Part shown: positions 37,497 through 45,407 of the stretch, in pieces
How positions within the stretch are numbered: the first letter of the stretch is position 1
How the letters are laid out: the number at the start of each line of letters is the position of its first letter
Origin: Segatella copri
Lineage (GTDB): Bacteria; Bacteroidota; Bacteroidia; Bacteroidales; Bacteroidaceae
Assembly (NCBI RefSeq): GCF_019249795.2
Contig: NZ_CP156891.1
Span: 1,692,001-1,756,000, forward strand
DNA: 64,000 nucleotides
Direction of reading: 5' to 3'
The notes under the pieces: generated by a model
The model's input: the letters and a program-made list of their open reading frames with translations, nothing else
Databases searched by the model: none
What the model was told of the DNA's origin: nothing
Translations under genes and position numbers: made by a program

Positions 37497-37536
37497 ATCA
37501 TATTATTTGAATAACAAGACAAAAAACAAATAAATT

Positions 37537-38109
37537 ATGGCTAAGGTATATGAATTTCTTGCCAATGGCTTCGAGGAAATCGAAGGATTGGCTCCGGTTG
37601 ACATCCTCCGTAGAGGTGGTGTAGACATCAAGACTGTAAGTGTAACGGGTACTGAATGGGTAGAAACATCGCATGGTGTTACCATCAAGGCTGACCTGAA
37701 GTTTGAGGATATTGCCAGCTTTGAAGATGCTGACATGCTGATGATTCCGGGCGGAATGCCAGGCAGTACAAACCTGAACGAGCACGAAGGTGTACGCCAG
37801 GCGCTCATCGCCCAGCACAAGGCTGGTAAGCGAATCGGTGCCATCTGCGCAGCCCCAATGGTTCTGGCAAGCACAGGCATCCTCGAAGGAAAGAAGGCTA
37901 CCTGTTATCCTGGCTTTGAGCAGTATTTCGGCGAGAACACCGAATATACCGCCACCCTCTTCCAGGAAGACGGCAACGTGATTACAGGCGAAGGTCCTGC
38001 AGCAACCCTCCCATACGCCTATAAGATATTGAGCTATTTCGTAAGCAAGGAAACCGTAGCTGCCCTGCAGGATGGCATGATGTATGATCATCTCATGAAA
38101 AGCAAGTAA
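37537..38109 (+). CDS. DJ-1/ThiJ/PfpI-family protein (YajL-like)
   Basis: This 190-residue cytoplasmic protein has the DJ-1 fold. The reactive cysteine lies in GAICAAP (C104) and the conserved glutamate near the N-terminus in GFEEIE (E16). The length fits the single-domain YajL/DJ-1 group. Members are described as chaperones or glyoxalase/deglycase-like enzymes that respond to oxidative or carbonyl stress. The exact activity is debated and cannot be read from sequence. It is followed after 42 nt by ispD on the same strand, so the two are probably co-transcribed. Confidence 0.93.
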   Translation: MAKVYEFLANGFEEIEGLAPVDILRRGGVDIKTVSVTGTEWVETSHGVTIKADLKFEDIASFEDADMLMIPGGMPGSTNLNEHEGVRQALIAQHKAGKRIGAICAAPMVLASTGILEGKKATCYPGFEQYFGENTEYTATLFQEDGNVITGEGPAATLPYAYKILSYFVSKETVAALQDGMMYDHLMKSK

Positions 38110-38151
38110 GCCCTATAAACTATAAATTATAAACTATTAATTAGTAACAAA

Positions 38152-38820
38152 GTGGATTACGTAATCATAGTAGCCGGAGGCAAGGGCCTCCGCATGGGAA
38201 GTGAGATTCCCAAACAGTTCTTGCCGGTAGCGGGCAAGCCTATCCTGATGCGCACCATAGAGCGTTTTCATGAATACGACCCTGCATTGAACATCATCCT
38301 GGTTCTGCCGGAGAGTCAACAGGAATACTGGCACCAGCTCTGCGAGGAGCAACATTTTGATATCAAACACCAGATAGCCAATGGTGGCGACACCCGTTTC
38401 CAGTCATCCAAAAACGGACTGGCACTCATTTCTGATGATGAAGATGGCGTAGTGGGTATTCACGACGGCGTGCGCCCATTCGTATCTAAGGAAGTGATTG
38501 AAGAATGTTTCGAGACGGCTCGCGAAGAATATGCAGCCATCCCTGTATATGCCGTAACCGACACCCTGCGCTATATCGACCAGCACGGAGGCGGAAAGAA
38601 TGTGCTGCGCAGCGATTACCGCGTGGTGCAGACTCCCCAGACCTTCGACATCGGTCTGGCAAAGCAGGCTTTCAACCAGGAATACAAGGAACAGTTTACC
38701 GATGATGCTTCGGTGGTAGAAAGTCTTGGCTGTCAGGTTGCAATGGTAGAGGGTAACCGTGAGAACATCAAGATTACTACCCCATTCGACATCAAGATAG
38801 CTGAAGCGTTGCTGGGGTAA
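38152..38820 (+). CDS. ispD: 2-C-methyl-D-erythritol 4-phosphate cytidylyltransferase
   Basis: This 222-residue enzyme of the non-mevalonate isoprenoid pathway joins CTP with methylerythritol 4-phosphate. The CTP-binding loop [16 protein letters not shown] is at about 8-23. Further family segments are [33 protein letters not shown] and [11 protein letters not shown]. The start codon is GTG (38152): the alignment with the family starts there and no ATG lies nearby upstream in frame. A terminator follows after about 30 nt. Confidence 0.97.
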   Translation: MDYVIIVAGGKGLRMGSEIPKQFLPVAGKPILMRTIERFHEYDPALNIILVLPESQQEYWHQLCEEQHFDIKHQIANGGDTRFQSSKNGLALISDDEDGVVGIHDGVRPFVSKEVIEECFETAREEYAAIPVYAVTDTLRYIDQHGGGKNVLRSDYRVVQTPQTFDIGLAKQAFNQEYKEQFTDDASVVESLGCQVAMVEGNRENIKITTPFDIKIAEALLG

Positions 38821-38848
38821 AGCGAAACAACAAGACATAAAACAAAAA

Positions 38849-38886
38849 GCAGGAGATTCCTCACGGAGTCCCCTGCCTATTTTTTA
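38849..38886 (+). terminator. Terminator of ispD
   Basis: GCAGGAGA (38849-38856) pairs with TCCCCTGC (38869-38876) with one mismatch and is followed by TATTTTTT. Confidence 0.75.
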
Positions 38887-38991
38887 TAACTATAATAAAC
38901 CTATTTTTGATAATCACTAACCTAAAAGTGCAAATCTCTATTTCGGGTCTACCAATAACATCAGTCAAACACCTTTCTCCTTCAGAAGAGT

Positions 38992-39564
38992 TTATACTGC
39001 TACGGCTGCACGTAACTTCAACATGCCACGATGTACCAGGTTGCGTACACTATGATAGTTCATCTGCATGATGTCGCAGATGTCCTCATATTTGCGCTGC
39101 TCTATATAATATAAGGTGAACACCTGGCGCTGGCGTGGTGTCAGCTCATCCATCAGGATCTGTACCTTACGAACATTATTGAGCGAACTTTCATCAAGGA
39201 TATAAGAGTTTTCCACATCTTCTACAGTTGTAGAGATACGGATATCCTCCACCGCAGTCTCCGTCATATAGTTCTTGCGGCGAAACTCATCCAGCAATCT
39301 GTTGCGGAGAGAAATGAGCAGGTAAGAGGTTACCTTTGTAACTTGTAAATCCTGGCTTTTAGAGATGAGTTTGATAAACACATCTTGTACACAATCTTTT
39401 ACAAGTTCTTTGTCTGATGTAATACACAGACCATAATTGAGCAACATTTCCGCGTACATATCATATAAAGACATGAAAGCGTTCTGGTCGCCTTGGCGAT
39501 AGGCAGCGAGCAACGTCTGTGCTGCTTTCTCTCTTTCTCTGATGTTATTGTAGTTTGTTTTCAT
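38992..39564 (-). CDS. ECF-type RNA polymerase sigma factor
   Basis: This 190-residue sigma-70-family protein has region 2 at about 24-95 (FMSLYDMYAEMLLNYG, DCVQDVFIKL, YLLISLRNRLLDEFRRKN). Region 4 lies at about 135-188 (LTPRQRQVFTLYYIEQRKYEDIC, SVRNLVHRGMLKLR). No anti-sigma (FecR-like) gene is adjacent, although in Bacteroidota these sigma factors are often paired with FecR and SusC/D genes. It has its own -7 box upstream. Function and target genes cannot be told from the sequence, and nothing ties it to the carbohydrate loci on either side. Confidence 0.92.
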   Translation of the reverse strand: MKTNYNNIREREKAAQTLLAAYRQGDQNAFMSLYDMYAEMLLNYGLCITSDKELVKDCVQDVFIKLISKSQDLQVTKVTSYLLISLRNRLLDEFRRKNYMTETAVEDIRISTTVEDVENSYILDESSLNNVRKVQILMDELTPRQRQVFTLYYIEQRKYEDICDIMQMNYHSVRNLVHRGMLKLRAAVAV

Positions 39565-39593
39565 CTTAGGTATACTTTTGTTTGTTGATGGTG

Positions 39594-39601
39594 CAAAAGT
39601 A
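39594..39601 (-). promoter_or_regulatory. -7 box of the sigma factor gene
   Basis: TACTTTTG (minus strand), exact TAnnTTTG, 29 nt before the ATG. Confidence 0.55.
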
Positions 39602-39681
39602 GCCTAAATGCAGCAAACTCTAAGGAAAAATCAGGTAAATGAATGGGAAAAATTGGTATTCAGTGTATTTTTCCTCCCATT

Positions 39682-39948
39682 TTAAGGGTACAAGTGGCTT
39701 TTTATGCGATTTTTCAGTTCTTCTATATCTGTTTCAGACAACAAGTCAGAAATCTCGTCAAGATGAAGAAGAACATATTTTGCCTGCTCTATTTCGGCAG
39801 GAAGATACATTTTCTCAAACTTTCGAGAAGATGCCGGCCTCCCAGAGTTGGCATCCGGTTCTACGATAGGAGAACCGAGTACCGACTCCAGAAAGTCGGA
39901 ATCCAATAAAAGATTTCTTACAGATTCTGTTATCATCATTCTTTTCAT
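39682..39948 (-). CDS. Small acidic protein of unknown function
   Basis: This 88-residue protein has no signal peptide and no family is recognised. The C-terminal half is helical and acidic (AKYVLLHLDEISDLLSETDIEEL). It starts 28 nt after the stop of the large beta-helix gene upstream, with a purine-rich site before ATG, and so may be its co-transcribed neighbour. It lies 117 nt before the sigma factor gene. A frame of similar length exists on the other strand over the same bases, but with less protein-like composition. Confidence 0.5.
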   Translation of the reverse strand: MKRMMITESVRNLLLDSDFLESVLGSPIVEPDANSGRPASSRKFEKMYLPAEIEQAKYVLLHLDEISDLLSETDIEELKNRIKSHLYP

Positions 39949-39976
39949 CTTCTCTATTTTTATTACATCTTACATA

Positions 39977-42745
39977 TTACTTCACATTCGGACAGGAGCC
40001 GCCGGCATCCATCACTGCCTTGCCATTCTCGGGTGCCGAAGCCCCACTGTAAATGACAGCCTTCTCAGGATAAGCCTGACGATACTCGCTCACACTCTTG
40101 AAGACATCATCATAGGTAACCTTGCCCGGACGAAGGCGACGCTGATACTGGCGAGGTGCCAGATTCTTGCCTCCTTCAGGAGCATAAAGTCCCTTCTGGG
40201 TATAATACCACTGTTCAATATGAATGATGTCAACCACCTTTCTCAACTCCGGATCCTGGAGGATGGCATCTTGCACATCCTTGTTGCACGACAAAGCCAC
40301 CCAGACATGCTTGCCCGTCTTAGCCTCCCATTCGGCAACGGTCTGCAACCAGAACTTCGTAAAATGATAAGGTCCCGTATATTCCTCGCCAATCGACTGA
40401 ATCACGTTCGGCTCATCAGCAAAGGCATCCAGCATCTTCATGATATACTGCTTATGCAGCTGGCGCATCACCGGATTATCTATATTATAGAAGTATTCAG
40501 CCATCCATACACGCTTATCACCAGCAAAAGGAACAGGTTCAGGGAACACCGTACCATTGATATTGTTGACTGGGCGCCATGGACAATCTACCCAATGGGC
40601 ACCTGCCTCCAGGATATTATGCTGGAAATACTGCTGGTTGATAACCAGCAAACCATTTTTGGCTCCCTTTTCTGCCAATTCCTTAATGCGGCTGATGTAC
40701 CACGGGTTCAACTTTGTAAGGTCATACTTACTCAGTCCGTCCCAAGCCGTGCCCTGTCCGCTTCTGGCAAAAGGCTGTTCATAGAACGGAGCCCAGACAT
40801 CTCCATCACGGCGGCGCACACGTTCGTGGTCGTCACGACGGCGGTCATACCACAAGCCGTAGTTCTGATTAAAGAGCACCACATGCTTATTACGAAGATG
40901 AACCACCACACTATCCACACGGGTGGTAGTGCCCTGTCCCTCCATTCCCGGCACAAAACGGGTCACGGCATCGGCAATCTTAGGGAAAGCCGAGTAACGA
41001 ACACGTCCGTTCCACCAAGGGGTATTCATTCTTGCACCCTTCAACAGCGTATCAGCCACCATGATTTTACCCTCCTTTATCGCGAAGACAGGCTTCCCGG
41101 CATGGGCAAGATCCGCCTTTTTCTTAGAACGTTCCTTGATTTTATCCACATCCATAGCCCTAACAGGAGAAACAGAAGCCATGAACCGGGCGCTGTCTGC
41201 TATCCACATCTGCATGGTGATGCGAGGTTTGCGCGCCTCTTCCACCATCTTCTGTGCCACATCATAGGTAGGATTATTGCTCACATTGTTGCGTTCTCTC
41301 TCCAGCACACGACATTGAGCAGAGACATCCCTACCCAGGCGTTTCTCCAGAAGAGATGCAAAGTGGCTCCATGGTTTGGCATGATTGTTACATTGCTGGA
41401 AATCGCCAGAACCGTTAAACTGCGCCCAACAGGCAAACACATGGTTGTTGCTGCCATCAGGAATGCTGTCGGCAAAGATTCCGGCAGCCGTACATTGGTA
41501 AGCGAGGCTGTTGGCTGTATTCCATCCGATGCCGTAACCTTCGAGACCGAGATTGCAGAACTTGATGTCATTGCCATCGATATTCACATTATCGAAGAGC
41601 AATCCTGTACACCAAGGTCCCACTGCACCACTATAACCCAGCGATTCATAACCATCACATTGTACGAAGGCATTAGGACCCGCTGCACAGAGACCAGCCA
41701 CAAAATCGTGCATGCCCTGTTCAGAATAGCAACGCTGGAACAGACATTGTTCGCCCATACAGAGAAAGGTGCGACGACGATAGCCACCGATTTCAGAGAC
41801 AGGAGCCTGAGAAATGCAATCCTCTACCGTGATACGGGAAGCATCACGCTGGGTTACTACAGCCGAACCAGCCAGATGGCGGAAATTCACCATTCTCACC
41901 CAACCATCTTTCACCTTATTAATATATACACCCTCCCAGGCATGGTTTTCATCCTTCGGATTGGTAGCATCATATTCAGAATCTATCGTGAGATTTTCTA
42001 CACCCACATTCTTCAAGCGCCAGTCATTACCGGCGATGCGCTGAACGAAGCATTCCGCATCATCCTGACCGAGCGACATGGATAAAGGAGCATCCAACTG
42101 CAATCCTCCCTTTCCATCAGAAACCACACTACGGGTCCAGCGCACATCGATTTCTCCCGGATGCCAGCCCCAATAGCCCAGATCCTTGCCTGCACCAAAG
42201 TCAGCACAGCCCATCTTCTGAATCCATTCCTTGGTAGAAGGTCGGACAATCAGGATCTCATCGCCCATCTTGCAGCCGGCAGGCAGTGTCACCTTCCGCT
42301 CTCCCAACTTCCAGGGAGCAGACAGTTTCATTGGTTCGCCCAGCATCTGCATCTGCTTTTCGCTTTCCAGATACACCACCGCCCCACGGTCTACACCTTT
42401 TTTATATAGCACCGTCTGATTGCGGTCAGTACCTCTCAGCACCACGCCCGAAGTCTGGATGCGAAGCGGCTGTGAGAGTTCGAATACACCCTTACCGAGC
42501 AAGACAGCCCCTCGTAGTCCCGTCTTCTTATCCATTTTGCGGGCAGAAACAAAGTCGATGGCTTTCTGTATGCGAGCGCTCTGGTCGCCTTCTTTCCATT
42601 TTACGAAGACCACAACGTCCGCATCCGGAATCTCCTTTTCGCTCTGCTGGTAGCCCACGTAGCTAAAATCAAACGCGAAGGGTTGCGCAAAGATTTGCAC
42701 AACCCCTACTAACGTAAATATCCATATAGAAAATAATCTTTTCAT
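39977..42745 (-). CDS. Secreted beta-helix protein with C-terminal DUF6298-like domain
   Basis: This 922-residue protein has a signal peptide (1-21, QIFAQ). Residues about 45-460 form a right-handed beta-helix of the pectate-lyase-superfamily type (repeated short N/D-rich rungs such as VENLTIDSEYDATN and GLLFDNVNIDGNDIKFCNLG). Residues about 590-910 form a second, barrel-like domain with conserved WYISRIKELAEKGAKNGLLV and SIGEEYTGP that resembles DUF6298. The domain name is recalled, not searched. Association with pectate lyases downstream on the same strand suggests a role in pectin or rhamnogalacturonan breakdown. Catalytic residues cannot be assigned, though the Glu pair in IGEEYTGP is a candidate. 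It stands 43 nt after the DUF3826-like gene, so likely in operon with it. Confidence 0.75.
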   Translation of the reverse strand: MKRLFSIWIFTLVGVVQIFAQPFAFDFSYVGYQQSEKEIPDADVVVFVKWKEGDQSARIQKAIDFVSARKMDKKTGLRGAVLLGKGVFELSQPLRIQTSGVVLRGTDRNQTVLYKKGVDRGAVVYLESEKQMQMLGEPMKLSAPWKLGERKVTLPAGCKMGDEILIVRPSTKEWIQKMGCADFGAGKDLGYWGWHPGEIDVRWTRSVVSDGKGGLQLDAPLSMSLGQDDAECFVQRIAGNDWRLKNVGVENLTIDSEYDATNPKDENHAWEGVYINKVKDGWVRMVNFRHLAGSAVVTQRDASRITVEDCISQAPVSEIGGYRRRTFLCMGEQCLFQRCYSEQGMHDFVAGLCAAGPNAFVQCDGYESLGYSGAVGPWCTGLLFDNVNIDGNDIKFCNLGLEGYGIGWNTANSLAYQCTAAGIFADSIPDGSNNHVFACWAQFNGSGDFQQCNNHAKPWSHFASLLEKRLGRDVSAQCRVLERERNNVSNNPTYDVAQKMVEEARKPRITMQMWIADSARFMASVSPVRAMDVDKIKERSKKKADLAHAGKPVFAIKEGKIMVADTLLKGARMNTPWWNGRVRYSAFPKIADAVTRFVPGMEGQGTTTRVDSVVVHLRNKHVVLFNQNYGLWYDRRRDDHERVRRRDGDVWAPFYEQPFARSGQGTAWDGLSKYDLTKLNPWYISRIKELAEKGAKNGLLVINQQYFQHNILEAGAHWVDCPWRPVNNINGTVFPEPVPFAGDKRVWMAEYFYNIDNPVMRQLHKQYIMKMLDAFADEPNVIQSIGEEYTGPYHFTKFWLQTVAEWEAKTGKHVWVALSCNKDVQDAILQDPELRKVVDIIHIEQWYYTQKGLYAPEGGKNLAPRQYQRRLRPGKVTYDDVFKSVSEYRQAYPEKAVIYSGASAPENGKAVMDAGGSCPNVK

Positions 42746-42788
42746 ACCTCTTGTTTCATCAGAGTTTTTATAACCTTACGGAAACTGT

Positions 42789-43406
42789 TTATTTTTTCTT
42801 TGCCGCTTCAATACGCTTATACCACCCCTCGCGCTCCGCCTTCAGGTCGTAGCCCCGTTTGGTGAGCCAGTTATTGATGCGTCCTTTGTATTTTCCGAAC
42901 CAGCCATGTTTAGCCTTGGAATTTTCGGCATCAATGGCAAACTCGCGAGCTTCTTTCAACCAATTGAGAATTTGGAGTTTCTCGTTTTCTTTCAGAGAAG
43001 GAATCATCTCCAGATGAGCCTGATAGGTTTTCGGAACGACACCGAAGGTCATACCATCCTTCACCTGCTCTACCTGCTTCTCTGAGAGATAGTTTTCCAG
43101 ATTGGCAGCAAATTCAAAGTGGTGCTTATAGAGTTCCGCATCACGCTCAGCCTTATTCTTGCCGAACTTCTCATAGATATCGTTCAGCAGGAAATAACGG
43201 TTACAGATGATGTGGAGCACATTCTGCTTGCTGCTTTTATCAGTCAGTTGCAGCGCATCCACGATTTTCTGCGAACGGGCGATGATGTTGTTCACATACT
43301 TGGCATCACGCCCCACGCTGTCGAGCTGTACCTGTGCTCCTGCTCCCAAAGGAAGCAAGAGCAGACAGGCTGCGCCTAACAACTTATTTCTCAAAAGTTT
43401 TTCCAT
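42789..43406 (-). CDS. DUF3826-like secreted protein
   Basis: This 205-residue protein from ATG 43406 (MEKLLRNKLLGAACLLLL...GAGAQ) has a clear signal peptide from this start. An upstream in-frame start at 43445 would put 13 extra residues before it and is less likely. The mature part is alpha-helical and charged (QVEQVKDGMTFGVVPKTYQAHLEMIP, ILNWLKEAREFAIDAENS). It resembles the DUF3826 family that recurs in pectin loci of Bacteroidota. No activity is known to me. It lies 60 nt after the PL1 gene and before the beta-helix gene in the same direction. Confidence 0.7.
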   Translation of the reverse strand: MEKLLRNKLLGAACLLLLPLGAGAQVQLDSVGRDAKYVNNIIARSQKIVDALQLTDKSSKQNVLHIICNRYFLLNDIYEKFGKNKAERDAELYKHHFEFAANLENYLSEKQVEQVKDGMTFGVVPKTYQAHLEMIPSLKENEKLQILNWLKEAREFAIDAENSKAKHGWFGKYKGRINNWLTKRGYDLKAEREGWYKRIEAAKKK

Positions 43407-43466
43407 ATTCTTGTCATGCATTAAGAAATGAGTCCGGAGAAACAACTCCGGGCATTCATTTCTGAT

Positions 43467-45212
43467 TTACAGGAGTTTTCCCTTCTCAGCCAAAGTATCG
43501 TGGTTGTTCTTCATGTCAGTCCAATCCACCTTTTCCTTGGTGCTGATACCATTGATATACTTCTCGATATTGGTATATCCGTCACCTGTGCAATCCTTGT
43601 TGGCATCGCTAGGGTCGTTAGGATTCAGGCCGTTGGCAATCTCCCACTCATCAGGCATACCGTCGCCATCTGTATCTACATAAGGCTTCACCTTCTTATA
43701 TTTAGGGAATCCACCAACCTGGCAGATGTCTGTGATGATACCCAACTTATAGGATTCCTTGTCCAGACGGCGGTACTTAAAACTGCCATCTTCAGCCTTC
43801 GACTTGTCAGCCAATCCCCAGAAGTCGCCATATGGATTCTTCTTAGGCAGTTTCTTTACATAGTAAGCCTGACCGGTACGAACCTCTTCTACGATGCGCT
43901 GGTCCACGATATCGCGGGAAGGAATGGTTGCACCCACATTCTCAAGTACCTTATCAAAAGTCTGGTCCTTAGGAATAATGGTCATGTGTGGCATGGCGAA
44001 TGGTTCGTTAGAACGCATCAGAGCCTTTACATCTGCAGGTATTCCATTTGGAAGATCCTTATCAGCAATCTGAATACCGCCGTTCCAGTTATCCTTGGTT
44101 ACAGCCTCGTTGCCTTCTACGATATTTCCTTCAGCATAAATACGACCATACTGAGCCCAAGGGAAGAGTTTGTTGCTTCGGCTTTCGCTCTTCACGATAC
44201 GGTAGCTGATGGCACCCTTCGGAGTAAGAGGTCCTGGCTTATAATAGTTGTTGATGAAGTTGCTCATGGTTGAGAACTCACCACCATCTGCTGTACGATG
44301 TACCCAGTTGTAAACGATGTTGTTCACGAAGTTGAACACACCACCCCATCCGATAGAAGGGTTACGGCCTGTATTATCCGCCCAGAGGTTACGCATGAAG
44401 GTAGAATTCTCTCCACCGATTGTACTGCCAAAGGCATGGTTCCAAGTATCGAGTGCCTTGGCAGAGATGGTATTCTGGATGGTTACATTCACCGTTGGCA
44501 CCTTGCGTTTTGGCTTACCGTCGTGCAAATCGAACATATGGCGGTAGAAAGAGATATTCTCATCCAGACCAAACTCGCAAGAGCAGTGGTCAATCATGAT
44601 GTTACCTACCGGATTACCACCGAAAGAATCCTCACGATACCATACATGGGTATTACCACGGCGGAAACGCATGTGGCGAACGATGACATCATGGGTATCA
44701 ACCTGGAAAGATTCACCCGAAATCATCACGCCCTCACCAGGAGCTGTCTGTCCGGCGATGGTGATATAAGGAGCACGGACAATGATTGGAGTCTTCAATA
44801 CAATATTTCCCGATACATTGAAGACAATGATGCGGGCACCACCCTGTTCGCAAGCCCAACGGAAAGAACCAGGACCAGCATCATTGAGATTGGTCACAGT
44901 CAGCACCTTGCCGCCACGGCCACCGAAGGTAAACATACCGCCACCCTCAGCACCTGGGAATGCAGGAATCTTAGCCTGGCGCAAATCGTATGGACGGGAA
45001 GCCCATGGCACATAAGGACGTCCTGCCATTGCCTCTTGTTTTACAATAGGGAAAGCCACAGCCCAAGCAGAATCAGAATGGGCAGTCCATGCAGCTTGCA
45101 TAGAATCAATCTTCGCCTGAGCCTCCTTTGTAATAGTAGGATACTGAGCGAAAGTTGCTGCTGGCAAGATAGTCAATGCCATCGCAGCGAAAATCTTCTT
45201 ACTTCTTTGCAT
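43467..45212 (-). CDS. Pectate lyase, PL1 family
   Basis: This 581-residue secreted protein has a signal peptide (1-22, ATFAQ). The PL1 beta-helix covers about 85-440, with FPGAEGGGMFTFGGRGGKVLTVTNLNDAGPGSFRWA at the start, TIAGQTAPGEGV and VIRHMRFRRG inside. The core INIMIDHCSCEFGLDENIS segment is typical of this family. A calcium-type thrombospondin-3-like motif (DTDGDGMPDEWEIANGLNP) lies near the C-terminus at about 525. The enzyme would cleave polygalacturonate by beta-elimination. It is divergent from the second PL1 gene at 45408 with 195 nt between them, in which no convincing TAnnTTTG box was found. It heads the group DUF3826-like and beta-helix gene downstream. Confidence 0.92.
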   Translation of the reverse strand: MQRSKKIFAAMALTILPAATFAQYPTITKEAQAKIDSMQAAWTAHSDSAWAVAFPIVKQEAMAGRPYVPWASRPYDLRQAKIPAFPGAEGGGMFTFGGRGGKVLTVTNLNDAGPGSFRWACEQGGARIIVFNVSGNIVLKTPIIVRAPYITIAGQTAPGEGVMISGESFQVDTHDVIVRHMRFRRGNTHVWYREDSFGGNPVGNIMIDHCSCEFGLDENISFYRHMFDLHDGKPKRKVPTVNVTIQNTISAKALDTWNHAFGSTIGGENSTFMRNLWADNTGRNPSIGWGGVFNFVNNIVYNWVHRTADGGEFSTMSNFINNYYKPGPLTPKGAISYRIVKSESRSNKLFPWAQYGRIYAEGNIVEGNEAVTKDNWNGGIQIADKDLPNGIPADVKALMRSNEPFAMPHMTIIPKDQTFDKVLENVGATIPSRDIVDQRIVEEVRTGQAYYVKKLPKKNPYGDFWGLADKSKAEDGSFKYRRLDKESYKLGIITDICQVGGFPKYKKVKPYVDTDGDGMPDEWEIANGLNPNDPSDANKDCTGDGYTNIEKYINGISTKEKVDWTDMKNNHDTLAEKGKLL

Positions 45213-45407
45213 TGTTTTAATATTGTTTGTTCGTTATATCTTAAAGACGCCTTTCCCTTTCTTTTGTCCTCAATGAACATGCGCATTTTTTCGGGAACAG
45301 GTGGGGACATTTCATCCGCAGGAACGTCTTACACCTATAATATATAAACGAAAGTTACTTATCTATTATTTTATTGAAACATAAAACAAAAAACATAAAA
45401 TTGAAAA

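Noticed and set aside
39848..42085. A 745-codon open frame on the plus strand
   Set aside because: It is antisense to the beta-helix/DUF6298-like gene. The minus frame has a signal peptide and recognisable domains, whereas the plus frame has odd composition and no domain.
42685..42700. Operator-like GCGCAAAGATTTGCAC
   Set aside because: It resembles the LacI-type palindrome but has an imperfect centre, lies in the signal-peptide codons of the beta-helix gene, and has no -7 box 53 nt downstream.
45213..45407. Divergent promoter pair between the two PL1 genes
   Set aside because: The gap probably holds promoters, but no convincing TAnnTTTG box or paired repeat was found on either strand, so none is called.
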